A stretch of 24,953 bases of DNA from Candidatus Methanogaster sp. UBA203 (GTDB lineage Archaea > Halobacteriota > Methanosarcinia > Methanosarcinales > Methanogasteraceae): contig DASC01000108.1 of NCBI GenBank assembly GCA_002503595.1, positions 1,467 to 26,419 on the forward strand, in the 5' to 3' direction. Each line of letters begins with the position of its first letter. The stretch's first letter is position 1. This document shows, one piece after another, positions 1 through 8,447 of the stretch. Below the pieces are notes generated by a model. The model was given only the letters and a program-made list of their open reading frames with translations, was not told where the DNA came from and searched no databases. The position numbers were made by a program, and so were the translations under genes.

Positions 1-84
1 TAACGGCTCCGTCGTCGATGCTTGCATCACCGGACCCGAGTCCCGGTCCAGTAACATAGAAACGATCGCATCGGGACTTGCCAT
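1..84 (-). CDS. Partial gene at the left window edge, identity unknown
   Basis: An ATG at 82-84 (minus) follows directly on the TGA stop of the DUF22 gene and opens a frame that runs off the window (begins MASPDAIVSMLLD). A second minus frame is also open across this stretch and reads more like a conserved protein (VTGPGLGSGDASIDDGAV), but I found no ATG, GTG or TTG start for it nearby. Only about 28 codons are visible, so the frame cannot be settled and I recognise no family. The tight join suggests it continues the DUF22 transcription unit. Confidence 0.3.
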   Translation of the reverse strand, partial: MASPDAIVSMLLDRDSGPVMQASTTEPL

Positions 85-507
85 TCAGTCCTTGATTGCG
101 ACCGGCTTCTTTGCCTCGCGTGTGAACATGATCGGCAGGACATTTAGTACCCCCAAGAGATCACCTCCCTTGATCTCGCCGGTCTCCTGCCCGAGAATGT
201 ATGCGACCTTGATGCACCGATCAACCTCGACAGGTGCGGCTCCGGCTCCTGATCCAACACGCACCACCGATACAAGCGCATGTGGGGAAAATGCGCAGAG
301 GAGCGCGAGCAGGTCATGTTGCAGTGTAATCTCCCTGATTCTGATCTTCTCAAACGCGCCCTTTGCTATCGTCATATCCTCGTCTGCGACGATGATCTCC
401 CACTTGGCGCGGGTTGCTATCGTAAACTCGTAAGGTGCTACTTCGACCTTGCTCCGTTCCAACCCCTGTTCTGTTGGGGACACGATCTGTATGGTTTGAG
501 ATTCCAT
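85..507 (-). CDS. DUF22-type archaeal protein
   Basis: A 140-residue soluble protein without signal peptide or membrane segment. The stretch AKWEIIVADEDMTIAKGAFE followed by an alternating strand pattern and a Gly/Ala-rich loop (VRVGSGAGAAPVEVDRC) resembles the archaeal DUF22 family, whose function is unknown to me; I assign it from memory of the family pattern, not from a search. ATG at 505-507 is preceded by GGAG about 3 bases upstream, and a TATA-like box at 525-536 lies about 24 bases upstream, so the mRNA would be leaderless or nearly so. The next gene downstream (minus) starts right after its stop. It lies just 3' of orc1 but has its own promoter-like sequence. Confidence 0.65.
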   Translation of the reverse strand: MESQTIQIVSPTEQGLERSKVEVAPYEFTIATRAKWEIIVADEDMTIAKGAFEKIRIREITLQHDLLALLCAFSPHALVSVVRVGSGAGAAPVEVDRCIKVAYILGQETGEIKGGDLLGVLNVLPIMFTREAKKPVAIKD

Positions 508-524
508 GGCTCCACATCAACTGA

Positions 525-537
525 TTATAATATATAG
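525..537 (-). promoter_or_regulatory. TATA-like promoter of the DUF22 gene
   Basis: On the minus strand a TATATATTATAA box is centred about 24 bases before the ATG at 507, the spacing expected for a leaderless archaeal transcript. It abuts the stop codon of orc1 (538-540). Confidence 0.5.
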
Positions 538-1794
538 CTATCCCAGTTGCATCTGGATCGAGTCAGGCCTCATGTCCATGAGCGACTGCAACCGGAGGTC
601 GTCGCTTAACACATGATATACGTTATCCTGGGGCGTGTCAAGCGTTATCTCTTTGGTCACGCCGTACCTTCCGCGGTTTACAACGATCGCATTCACGATC
701 CCGAGCATATCGAGTTCGCTGATCAGTTCGGTGATCCGCCGCTGTGTCAGCACATCGATGTCGATCATGCCGCACATGCGCTTGTATATCTGATAGACCT
801 CACCTGTGGACATGATCCGCCTGCCAGATCTCCGGATCAATTCGGGAGCTTTGTCAAGGACCATGATGCTGTAGAGAACCAGTTTCGACTGGGTCGGAAG
901 CGTCTTTATGACCTCTGCGACACGATCAAACTCGATCTTGGACTGCGCTCTCCTGACATGCATCTCCTGCACACCCTCCACCTTTTCACGCTCTGCGAGT
1001 TCAGCAGATATCCGGAGCAGGTCGAGGGCTCTGCGCGCATCACCATTCTCTCTTGCCGCAAGGGCAGCGCAGAGCGAGATTACGTCACCATCGATCACTC
1101 CACTCCGAAATGCCATCTCAGCACGCTGTTGCAAGACATCCGCGAGTTGATCAGCGTTGTACGGCGGGAAGATGAGTTCCTCCTCCCCAAGAGAACTCCT
1201 GACTCTCGGATCGAGAAATTCCGTGAACTTCAGGTCATTTGAAATCCCTATAAGACTGACTTTGGCATGTTCAAGCATAGAATTGATTCTTGACAGGTTA
1301 TACAGCACATCGTCGCCTTTTTTTATCAGTTTATCGACCTCGTCCAGAATGATGACCACAACTCGTTTCTTGGAATCGATCGCGCTCTTGAATTCTGCAA
1401 ATACCTGATCGGTGGGCCAGCCAGTCATCGGGATTCTTTTGCCGAAATTCCGTGCAAGTTCGGCTAGCAGACGATACTGGGTATCAATAACACCGCAATT
1501 GTTGTACAGAACCTCACAGGGGATTCCACGTGCTTCACCTGCTTTCTCGATCTCTTTTCCGACATGTGTGGTAACCGCGGTCTTGCCGGTTCCGGTCTTG
1601 CCATAGATCAGGATGTTTGAGGGCGTATCGCCACGTAAAGCTACTATCAATATCTTAAGAAGAGCGTCTACCTCGTTATCCCGATGTGGGAGATAATCCG
1701 GTACGTATGTGGAACGGAGCACATCCCTGTTCTCAAATATCGGTTTCGATTCCAGTAATTCATTGATAGCATTTGCTATGGGCGTTTTTTTCAA
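538..1794 (-). CDS. cdc6: Orc1/Cdc6 family replication initiator
   Basis: A 418-residue AAA+ ATPase that recognises replication origins and is expected to help load MCM. Visible motifs are Walker A GKTGTGKT (residues 65-72), Walker B VVVIILDEVDKL (about 145-156), sensor-1-like LIGISND, sensor-2 NGDARRALDLL, and a C-terminal winged-helix region (about 320-400). Length is normal for archaeal Orc1/Cdc6. The start codon is TTG at 1792-1794: a strong Shine-Dalgarno (GGGAGGGAG) lies about 5 bases upstream and the protein begins MKKTPIANAINELL. A TTG start could keep expression low, but that is inference. The 94-base gap to aspS has an AT-rich patch but no origin-recognition box I could identify. 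AspS lies upstream on the same strand; co-transcription is possible but not shown. Confidence 0.95.
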   Translation of the reverse strand: MKKTPIANAINELLESKPIFENRDVLRSTYVPDYLPHRDNEVDALLKILIVALRGDTPSNILIYGKTGTGKTAVTTHVGKEIEKAGEARGIPCEVLYNNCGVIDTQYRLLAELARNFGKRIPMTGWPTDQVFAEFKSAIDSKKRVVVIILDEVDKLIKKGDDVLYNLSRINSMLEHAKVSLIGISNDLKFTEFLDPRVRSSLGEEELIFPPYNADQLADVLQQRAEMAFRSGVIDGDVISLCAALAARENGDARRALDLLRISAELAEREKVEGVQEMHVRRAQSKIEFDRVAEVIKTLPTQSKLVLYSIMVLDKAPELIRRSGRRIMSTGEVYQIYKRMCGMIDIDVLTQRRITELISELDMLGIVNAIVVNRGRYGVTKEITLDTPQDNVYHVLSDDLRLQSLMDMRPDSIQMQLG

Positions 1795-1888
1795 TAATCT
1801 CCCTCCCTGCCGAAAGGTTTGCTACTTACCTTCAGGTACACCTTCTTAAGGATTGTGGATGTCTAATTTTATTTTAATAAAGTGAAAA

Positions 1889-3193
1889 CTAAGGCGAGAG
1901 CCGTTTTCGGTCACGGGGGAACAGGACAACATCGCGGATATTTTTGATATGCAGCATGGTCATGACCAACCGCTCGGTTCCAAGACCCCATCCGGCGTGT
2001 GGAGGCATCCCGTACCTGAACGCCTTCAAATAAAAATCGAAACTGTCCGGGTTGAGTCCGTGCGCCTCGATCATCTCATAAAGAAGTTTGTGTGAATGTA
2101 CGCGCTGTGAGCCCGACGCAAGTTCCATTCTCGGATGCATGAGATCGAACGATTTGCTGTATTCTGGCTTATCGTCGTATGGGTGGGTGTAATACGGCTT
2201 AATCTCGGTGGGCCAATCGGTGAGGAAGTAATGCTCACCGATAGCGTTTCCTATAGCGCGCTCGGCAGCCGTGCCAAAGTCCTCGCCCCACTCAGTGGTG
2301 TGCCCCTCAGAACGCGCAATCTCGAGCGCGTCATCGTAACTCACCCGCTTAAACGGAAGCTGCGGCGCCGAAAGTTCGATTCCGAGTTCTTCCAGTTGCG
2401 GTGCACAGTCAACAGATACCTGTGCGTACACCTCGTGGACCAAACGCTCAAGAACCCCCATCACATCGAGATGATCCATGAAACTCGCCTCGATATCGAT
2501 CGAAGTAGCTTCATTCAGATGCCGCAGTGTGTCATGCTCCTCTGCCCGGAAGATTGCGCCGATCTCATAGACCCTGTCAAAGCCAGCCGACATCATGATC
2601 TGTTTGTACAGCTGCGGACTCTGATTTAAGAATGCCTCCCTGTTAAAGTAGGTGATCGGGAATAATGCTGTGCCGCCTTCGGTTGCAGCCGCAACCACCT
2701 TTGGCGTGTGGATCTCAATGAATCCTTCGTTTTCAAGGAAGTTGCGCACTGCCTTTAAGGCGTGGTGGCGGATCACGAATACATTGAGTGTCTTCCTACG
2801 CCTGAGATCGATAAATCTCGAATCAAGCCGGGTATCGATATCTGCACCGACCTTTCCAGTGATATCCATCGGTAGCGGAGAATCCGATTCAGAAAGCACG
2901 CTTAACGTCTGCGGGATGATCTCGTACCCGCGTGGGGCTTTATCTTCCCCCTTCACAGTTCCAGTCACCGTGAGCACAGACTCCCGGACCAGTCTCCTGG
3001 CAGAATCGAAGAGCTCGGGATCGGTCTTCTTCTTGACCATCGTGATCTGCATGAACCCGTCCCGGTCTCGCAGTATGAGAAAGTAGATTCCTCCAAGGTC
3101 ACGCATCTCGTGTATCCAGCCAGCGACCGTTACGGTGTCGCCGCCCATCTCAGGCGTGATATCGGATGCATAATGAGTTCGCATGATGTCCAT
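1889..3193 (-). CDS. aspS: Aspartyl-tRNA synthetase, archaeal type, probably non-discriminating
   Basis: A 434-residue class II aminoacyl-tRNA synthetase that charges tRNA with aspartate. It has an N-terminal OB fold (residues about 18-105), motif 2 region FRAEEHDTLRHLNEATSIDIE and the C-terminal class II motif 3 GWGLGTERLVM. In the anticodon-binding OB fold, the position after GWI is His28 and the KAPRG loop has Pro87. Known discriminating archaeal AspRSs (Thermococcus) have Trp and Lys here; the His/Pro pair is the signature of non-discriminating enzymes that also charge tRNA-Asn for later amidation by GatCAB. ATG 3193 is preferred over the in-frame ATG three codons later because a TATA box (about 3221-3230) lies 30 bases upstream. 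It is divergent from the AAA ATPase gene. Confidence 0.96.
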   Translation of the reverse strand: MDIMRTHYASDITPEMGGDTVTVAGWIHEMRDLGGIYFLILRDRDGFMQITMVKKKTDPELFDSARRLVRESVLTVTGTVKGEDKAPRGYEIIPQTLSVLSESDSPLPMDITGKVGADIDTRLDSRFIDLRRRKTLNVFVIRHHALKAVRNFLENEGFIEIHTPKVVAAATEGGTALFPITYFNREAFLNQSPQLYKQIMMSAGFDRVYEIGAIFRAEEHDTLRHLNEATSIDIEASFMDHLDVMGVLERLVHEVYAQVSVDCAPQLEELGIELSAPQLPFKRVSYDDALEIARSEGHTTEWGEDFGTAAERAIGNAIGEHYFLTDWPTEIKPYYTHPYDDKPEYSKSFDLMHPRMELASGSQRVHSHKLLYEMIEAHGLNPDSFDFYLKAFRYGMPPHAGWGLGTERLVMTMLHIKNIRDVVLFPRDRKRLSP

Positions 3194-3344
3194 AATGGGT
3201 GTAAATGCGGGGGTATTTGTGTTATATGTTTTGGTGGCTTTTAAAATGTAAAGCCACGAGCCGCGGAGACTACGCAGAGAGGTCTGGGATAGTTTCCTTG
3301 CAAAGAAGGAAAGATTTATTAACTACCTTCCCCCTATACAGGGT
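3194..3344. promoter_or_regulatory. Divergent promoter region with two hairpins
   Basis: For aspS (minus) a CATATAAC box lies at about 3221-3230. For the plus-strand ATPase a BRE/TATA pair (GAAAG then ATTTATTA, 3309-3321) is centred about 27 bases before the ATG at 3345, predicting a leaderless mRNA. Two perfect inverted repeats lie between: GTGGCTTT/AAAGCCAC (3234-3241 and 3250-3257, 8-base loop) and TTTCCTT/AAGGAAA (3293-3299 and 3306-3312, 6-base loop). The second sits directly on the BRE/TATA and could be an operator. The stretch 3250-3285 resembles the GC-rich crAGAG-type repeat seen again near 12538. Confidence 0.5.
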
Positions 3345-4619
3345 ATGGATAAGGATACGATAAAAAAACTGATAGTCCTGTCACAGGAGCAGGACGTGAA
3401 GCTGGTGGAGCGGGATCTGGAAATCTCTTTTGCTGGTAAGATAAATACTATAATCGGTTCCAGAAGGGCTGGAAAAACCTTCTTTATCTACCAGAAGATA
3501 TATCAACTGAAGAGTGAAAATAAAGATAAAATTATATACATCAATTTTGAGGATGAGCGGCTTCTGCCAATCGAAAGAGGCGATCTCGACCTGATATTAG
3601 AATCGTACTACGAACTGTATCCGGAAAATGTTGGTGAAAAACTCTATATATTCCTTGATGAAATACAGACCGTCCCCTTCTGGCATCTCTTCCTCAGACG
3701 AATCTATGACCAGGAGAATGTGGAGATCTGTGTTACCGGTTCAAGCTCAAAACTGCTGAGTAAAGAGATAGCAACCCAGTTAAGGGGCAGAACATTAACT
3801 TATCTCATCTTCCCGTACTCTTTTAAAGAATTTTTAAGAGCCAGAGGCGTGACTCTGGAAAGGCACTTCGAATATACGCATTTACGCTACCCGATAAAAA
3901 AACTATTTCAGGAGTACACCCTGTTTGGTGGGTTTCCGGAAATTGCAGAGAGGGAGGAACCGCTCAAAACAAAGATTCTTCAGGAGTACTTCGAACTGAT
4001 ATTTTACAGGGATATGGTAGAGCGATACAGGATAAGAAACTTTGGCGTGGTGCGAGAGATGATGCTCTATCTTGTGAACAACTTCTCGTCATATTTTTCA
4101 ACAAATAAATATTATAACCTGTTAAAGTCGCAGGGAAAGAAGGTCAGCAAAAACACCTTATTCACATATATATCCTGCATGGCAGATATAAACTTTGTAT
4201 TTTTGGTTCCGAAATACGGTAAATTAAAGGAGCAGTTTGCAAACCCAAAGAAGGTTTATCTGATCGATACAGGTCTGATCAACGCGATCGCATTCAAGTT
4301 TTCGAGTGATATCGGCAGATTGTACGAGAATATCGTCTTTATAGAGCTTAAAAGAAGGGGAAAAGAGGTATATTACTGGAAGAATAAGCACGAATGCGAT
4401 TTTCTGGTTAAAAAGGGGGAAGAAATCAAGGAAGCAATACAGGTCTGTTATGATCTGACAGAAGAGAACAGAGAGCGGGAAATTAACGGCATAACTGAGG
4501 CTATGGAAGAATTCCGGCTGGAAGAGGGTCTGGTGATAACAGGAGATCTCGAAGGAGAGGAAGAGATTTCATGCGGGAAGGTATCGTATAAACCCCTCTG
4601 GAAGTGGCTGTTGGAATAA
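3345..4619 (+). CDS. AAA_14/DUF4143 family ATPase
   Basis: A 424-residue protein of the large archaeal and bacterial family that joins an N-terminal P-loop ATPase (AAA_14) to a C-terminal DUF4143 domain with a nuclease-like fold; the cellular role of these proteins is unsettled. Seen here: Walker A GSRRAGKT (about residues 38-45), Walker B LYIFLDEIQ (about 101-109), the sensor-like VTGSSSKLLSKE, the FPYSFKEFL motif, and a C-terminal block with FIELKRRG, YYWKNKHECDFLV and AIQVCYDL. The last is the restriction-nuclease-like core of DUF4143, but the usual EvK motif reads IQVC, which argues against catalytic nuclease activity. The gene stands alone, is AT-richer than its neighbours and has a leaderless-type promoter, consistent with a mobile single-gene unit. 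Confidence 0.9.
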   Translation: MDKDTIKKLIVLSQEQDVKLVERDLEISFAGKINTIIGSRRAGKTFFIYQKIYQLKSENKDKIIYINFEDERLLPIERGDLDLILESYYELYPENVGEKLYIFLDEIQTVPFWHLFLRRIYDQENVEICVTGSSSKLLSKEIATQLRGRTLTYLIFPYSFKEFLRARGVTLERHFEYTHLRYPIKKLFQEYTLFGGFPEIAEREEPLKTKILQEYFELIFYRDMVERYRIRNFGVVREMMLYLVNNFSSYFSTNKYYNLLKSQGKKVSKNTLFTYISCMADINFVFLVPKYGKLKEQFANPKKVYLIDTGLINAIAFKFSSDIGRLYENIVFIELKRRGKEVYYWKNKHECDFLVKKGEEIKEAIQVCYDLTEENREREINGITEAMEEFRLEEGLVITGDLEGEEEISCGKVSYKPLWKWLLE

Positions 4620-4686
4620 AACAGTCTTGTTTCAGTTCCAATCCGGCAAACTCCACTAACACTTGACCGCCAAAGATATGCTACGG

Positions 4687-5550
4687 TCAGTTTATCTCCG
4701 CAGCCATCACCGCATTGCAGTCGCCACTGATCGTTATGATCGTGAGATTCAGGTCGCCCTGGTTGAATGCCACAGCGCACTCGAGATTGTCAGTCGTGTT
4801 CGCTGCAAGTTCATTTACGCGGGCGGTTGCATTCTCGCTGATGCCGATGCATGTGATGGTGCGCTCGCACCCGCCACCTACCGGACGCACCGCAGCATAA
4901 TACTGCTCAATTGGAGAGTACATCCTCACTTCCTGATACGGCGCATCAAGATCCACGTTCTCGAGCAGACCCTCAAAGTTCGGATATGCGTTCGGTGCGC
5001 TCTCATCATCGATCACATCGACCGTTGCCTCGACCTTGCTGCGCGGACCAAGGATGCACGGATCGCCCATGATGTTGCATAGGTCCTTGTTTCGGATCAG
5101 CACCAGATAACCCTCGTACTTGGATGGTGCGACAATGGAAGACCCAAGTAGCAACTTTCTCGGATACAGCGTGTGCAATCCGATCTGGCTACCATCCATG
5201 AATACGGCAGAGTATGAATCAGAGACGTTTGTGCCGTAGAACCCATGCGGGACGATCCGTTCCGCAAGCGGCGTCCCTTCCAGATCTCCGGCACGGACGT
5301 ACTGTGCCATAATCACACCCGGCGGGCTCGCATTAAGCCCGTCCGCTATCGAACCGAGCGGATGATCGACGAGTTTTCCAAAGTTGTCCAATGGTATACG
5401 ACCGTCAGGTGACGTTTGTTGAGATTGGGCTGCATTATCAGGTTCGTGATCTCCCCAAAAAAGAGGCATCAGTGGGGATAGTACCATCATGAGCATCATG
5501 AACCCGGCAAGCGCCAGTATAATAAGGGTGGATGTCTTGTATTTCGCCAT
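4687..5550 (-). CDS. Membrane-anchored protein of unknown function
   Basis: A 287-residue protein with one N-terminal membrane segment (residues about 8-31, very Met/Leu-rich) after a short positive stretch MAKYK, followed by a Gln/Ser/Asp-rich linker and a soluble domain of about 230 residues that should face outside. The domain has several Cys (CNIMGDPC, GGGCERTITC, GDC), which could form disulphides or bind metal. I do not recognise the family. It is the last gene of the apparent dehydrogenase-acdA-acdB-mrp operon, 50 bases after mrp, so it may share that regulation. The start at 5550 lacks a clear Shine-Dalgarno but gives the positively charged end expected before a membrane anchor. Confidence 0.75.
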   Translation of the reverse strand: MAKYKTSTLIILALAGFMMLMMVLSPLMPLFWGDHEPDNAAQSQQTSPDGRIPLDNFGKLVDHPLGSIADGLNASPPGVIMAQYVRAGDLEGTPLAERIVPHGFYGTNVSDSYSAVFMDGSQIGLHTLYPRKLLLGSSIVAPSKYEGYLVLIRNKDLCNIMGDPCILGPRSKVEATVDVIDDESAPNAYPNFEGLLENVDLDAPYQEVRMYSPIEQYYAAVRPVGGGCERTITCIGISENATARVNELAANTTDNLECAVAFNQGDLNLTIITISGDCNAVMAAEIN

Positions 5551-5600
5551 GCACGCCAGTATTGGCAGCAGGCGTTATTAATCTTGCCCGGGTATAGGGC

Positions 5601-6416
5601 TTACGGTGCCCTGCTTTTCATGATCTTCATAACCTCGTCCACCCGGTCCACGATCTCCTCAAACGATCTGGCAGTGGCGGAATTGATCTCCAGCACAAAG
5701 GGAATACCGCTGTCACCTGACCTTACAACCAGAGGATCGAGCGGCACGCTTCCAAGAAACGGCACGCCCATCTCCTCAGCAACGCGTTCTCCGCCGCCTT
5801 TCCCGAATAGATCGATCTCGCAACCGCAGTGTGGGCAGACAAAGCCGCTCATGTTCTCGATGATTCCGATGACCGGAATCTCCAGGTACCGTGCCATGTT
5901 TACTGCCTTCCTCGTATCGAGGAGCGCAACATCCTGAGGCGTGGTGACGATGATCGCGCCATCGACATCCACGAGCTCTGCGATGCTCATCGGTTCGTCG
6001 CCGGTTCCGGGAGGGAGATCGATTAACAGGTAGTCGAGCGCGCCCATCCAGTCCCACCGAATCCCCTCGATGAACTGCCGTATAAAGTCTGTTCTGAGCT
6101 GACCGTGCCACGGTACAGCAGCGTCCTTTTCGATCATAAAAGCCATCGACATGACAGAAAGCCCGTGATCGCAACCCAAGGGAAGGTATACCGGTATTAG
6201 AAGCTCTTCGTCTGCCGATGGGAGTTCATCCTCGATATTTAGCATCTTTGGTATGTTGGGTCCTGTGATGTCGGCATCGAGCAATCCGACATTCTTCCGG
6301 TTCTCGACCAGCCTGAGCGCAAGGTTGACCGCGACCGTGGTCTTGCCAACGCCGCCCTTGCCGCTCATGATCATGATCCTGTGTCGTATCGGGTCTGTTT
6401 CGTCTGTTTCAGTCAT
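5601..6416 (-). CDS. Mrp/NBP35 (ApbC) family iron-sulfur carrier ATPase
   Basis: A 271-residue cytoplasmic P-loop ATPase of the deviant-Walker (MinD-like) class that binds a bridging 4Fe-4S cluster and delivers it to apoproteins. Motifs: deviant Walker A SGKGGVGKTT (18-27), switch I LLDADITGPNIPKML (45-59), Walker B LLIDLPPGTGDEP (130-142), and ENMSGFVCPHC with the cluster-binding pair Cys194/Cys197, plus an extra Cys199. The N-terminal ferredoxin-like Cys of eukaryotic NBP35 is absent, as usual in archaea. It lies 37 bases after acdB. The ferredoxin oxidoreductase encoded elsewhere in this window is a plausible client, which is inference only. Confidence 0.95.
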   Translation of the reverse strand: MTETDETDPIRHRIMIMSGKGGVGKTTVAVNLALRLVENRKNVGLLDADITGPNIPKMLNIEDELPSADEELLIPVYLPLGCDHGLSVMSMAFMIEKDAAVPWHGQLRTDFIRQFIEGIRWDWMGALDYLLIDLPPGTGDEPMSIAELVDVDGAIIVTTPQDVALLDTRKAVNMARYLEIPVIGIIENMSGFVCPHCGCEIDLFGKGGGERVAEEMGVPFLGSVPLDPLVVRSGDSGIPFVLEINSATARSFEEIVDRVDEVMKIMKSRAP

Positions 6417-6453
6417 TGTGGTGTGATCCTCTCGAATTAAGTTAATTCGCCCG

Positions 6454-7083
6454 TCAACCCTTAAATATCACACGCGCATCCACCGCCACCACCACTTGTT
6501 CATACGCGATGAGCGGGTTTATATCGAGTTCGAATATCTTCTCTTTCGCAGCCATCGCAGATACCTTCAGTATAGTATCAACTATCGCTCCCACGTCGCA
6601 TCCAGCCAAAATCGAGTGCCCCCTGATCTCCTCGGTCATCTCGATCGCATCCCGCTTTGTAAGTGGAACTATCCGAAACGAGACATCGTCGAGCACCTCA
6701 ACAAAGACCCCGCCGAGCCCGAACATTACAGCATGACCGAACTGCGGGTCACATTTTATCCCGATTATGATCTCTGTTCCACGCGGCACCATCTCCTGGA
6801 CGAGAACTCCATCGATTCTCGCATTTGGAGCGTGTTTCTTCGCATTCTCCACGATCGTCTCGAATGCAGCACCCACATCCGGCTTCCCCACATCGAGAAG
6901 AACGCACCCGGCAGCGTTCTTGTGCGCGATATCTGCGGAGGATATCTTCATTGCAACAGGAAACCCGATCTCGCGTGCAAGCAAAGACGCATCCTCTCTG
7001 CTCCTTGCCACGACTTCCCTTGTTACGGGTATCCCGTACTCTGCCAGCAGTTTTTTCGATTCGTGTTCGGTTAATATCTTCAT
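6454..7083 (-). CDS. acdB: ADP-forming acetate/acyl-CoA synthetase, beta subunit
   Basis: A 209-residue ATP-grasp subunit of the NDP-forming acyl-CoA synthetase, which makes acid + ATP + CoA from acyl-CoA + ADP + phosphate. It opens with the typical LTEHESKKLLAEYGIPV. SSADIAHKNAAGC carries His54, the position matching the beta-subunit histidine phosphorylated in the Pyrococcus enzyme. It ends with LDINPLIAYEQVVVAVDARV, the ATP-grasp metal/phosphate region. Length is close to the usual separate beta subunit. Its ATG overlaps the stop of acdA (ATGA), so translation is coupled. The acyl substrate cannot be read from sequence; acetate, isobutyrate/isovalerate or aryl acids are all known for the family. 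Confidence 0.93.
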   Translation of the reverse strand: MKILTEHESKKLLAEYGIPVTREVVARSREDASLLAREIGFPVAMKISSADIAHKNAAGCVLLDVGKPDVGAAFETIVENAKKHAPNARIDGVLVQEMVPRGTEIIIGIKCDPQFGHAVMFGLGGVFVEVLDDVSFRIVPLTKRDAIEMTEEIRGHSILAGCDVGAIVDTILKVSAMAAKEKIFELDINPLIAYEQVVVAVDARVIFKG

Positions 7084-8447
7084 CTCTTCTTCAAAATCCT
7101 TTTGTAACGCACCAGATTATTAAGTGCGACTACCGCACGCTCTGGCAGCGGATAGTTTGGTATTCCGTTCTCTTCTAATCGTTTTACCGCCGTCCCAATA
7201 CCTTTTCCACCGATCCATGCTGTTATCACCGGTTTATCGCATCTCCCGCTCGCATCGATCACTGCCTCTGCCGGCAGGCACGGATCCACCATCTCGGCAT
7301 GGACATATATCACCAAAAGCGCGTTTATACTCCGATCAGAGAGTATGATATCCGTAACATCCTTAAACATCTCGTAACTGCCGTCCCCTGCCGTATCCAG
7401 AGGATTCGCAGGCGTTGCAATCGCCGGAAGCACGCCTTTTAGCATCCGAACCGTACGCTCCGACAGGTCCGGGAGATGAAGCCCGAGGTCTTCACATAGA
7501 TCTGCTGCGAGAATTGAAGCGCCTCCGCCGTTTGAGATGATCCCGATGCCATCACCTGCGGGCGGAGATATCGAGAGCGCAAGCGCAGAATCGAACAGCT
7601 CCTCGAGCGTCCCTGCCCGGATGACCTTTGCCTGCTTAAATGCCCCGTCATAGATCCGGTCGGTGCCGGCAAGTGTTCCTGTGTGCGACAGTGCCGCCTT
7701 ACTTCCTGCCCGCGATCTCCCGGTCTTTAGCGCGATTACCGGCTTTCTGATCCTGCTTGCGACATTGATGAATCGCCTTCCCCGCTCTATCCCCTCGATA
7801 TACATCATGATCGTTTTTGTGTGCCGATCAGCACTCAGATGCTCCAGAATGTCAGAATCATCGACGTCTGCCTTGTTCCCGACTCCGACAACGAGGTGAA
7901 GCCCCATCTGCTGGCTGACCGCCCAGTCCACAAGTGCAAGCCCAAATGTTCCGCTCTGGGTCACAAACGAGATTCCACCTTTCTCTGGCATCTGCGGGAT
8001 GATGCTCGCATTCAGGTTCAGATGCGTGTTGATGAAACCGAACGTGTTCGGACCGATCATCCGCATCTCGTAGTCCTTCGCAATATCGCTGACCTTGTTC
8101 TCAAGTTCCCTGTTCCCGACCTCGCTGAAGCCCGCTGATACGATCACGACTCCCCGGACGCCTTTTCTTCCGCAGTCCTCCAGAACCGCGGGGACAATCT
8201 CTGCCGGAACTGCGATTATGCCGAGATCGACTCTATGGGGGAGGTCGAGAACCGAAGGATAGCATCTCATCCCCAGAACCTCGTCTTCGTTTGGGTTCAC
8301 CGGATAAACCTCTCCCGAGTATCCTCCCGAGATGATGTTATCTAATATCCGGTATCCCCATTTTTCACGATTCGGGGATGCGCCGATTACCGCAATCGAA
8401 TCCGGTTCAATGACCTTCGAGAGCATGAGATTAGAGGTTATATGCAT
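7080..8447 (-). CDS. acdA: ADP-forming acetate/acyl-CoA synthetase, alpha subunit
   Basis: A 455-residue partner of AcdB. The N-terminal CoA-binding Rossmann domain starts at SIAVIGASPNREKWGYRI (residues 17-34), followed by the two succinyl-CoA-ligase flavodoxin-like domains. The phosphate-carrying catalytic histidine is His255 in AALSHTGTLAG, matching His257 of the Pyrococcus alpha subunit. GPNTFGFIN (132-140) is the usual GPNxxG motif with Thr in place of the common Cys. Length is normal for a stand-alone alpha subunit. The start ATG at 8447 overlaps the dehydrogenase stop by 10 bases, so the three genes are almost certainly one transcript. Confidence 0.95.
   Translation of the reverse strand: MHITSNLMLSKVIEPDSIAVIGASPNREKWGYRILDNIISGGYSGEVYPVNPNEDEVLGMRCYPSVLDLPHRVDLGIIAVPAEIVPAVLEDCGRKGVRGVVIVSAGFSEVGNRELENKVSDIAKDYEMRMIGPNTFGFINTHLNLNASIIPQMPEKGGISFVTQSGTFGLALVDWAVSQQMGLHLVVGVGNKADVDDSDILEHLSADRHTKTIMMYIEGIERGRRFINVASRIRKPVIALKTGRSRAGSKAALSHTGTLAGTDRIYDGAFKQAKVIRAGTLEELFDSALALSISPPAGDGIGIISNGGGASILAADLCEDLGLHLPDLSERTVRMLKGVLPAIATPANPLDTAGDGSYEMFKDVTDIILSDRSINALLVIYVHAEMVDPCLPAEAVIDASGRCDKPVITAWIGGKGIGTAVKRLEENGIPNYPLPERAVVALNNLVRYKRILKKR

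Noticed and set aside
613..1242. Long plus-strand frame opposite cdc6
   Set aside because: It is a shadow of the cdc6 gene, whose product has all Orc1/Cdc6 motifs; the opposite frame shows none.
1795..1888. Possible replication origin beside cdc6
   Set aside because: The gap is AT-rich in part, but I found no repeated origin-recognition box or clear mini-ORB motif, and it is under 100 bases.
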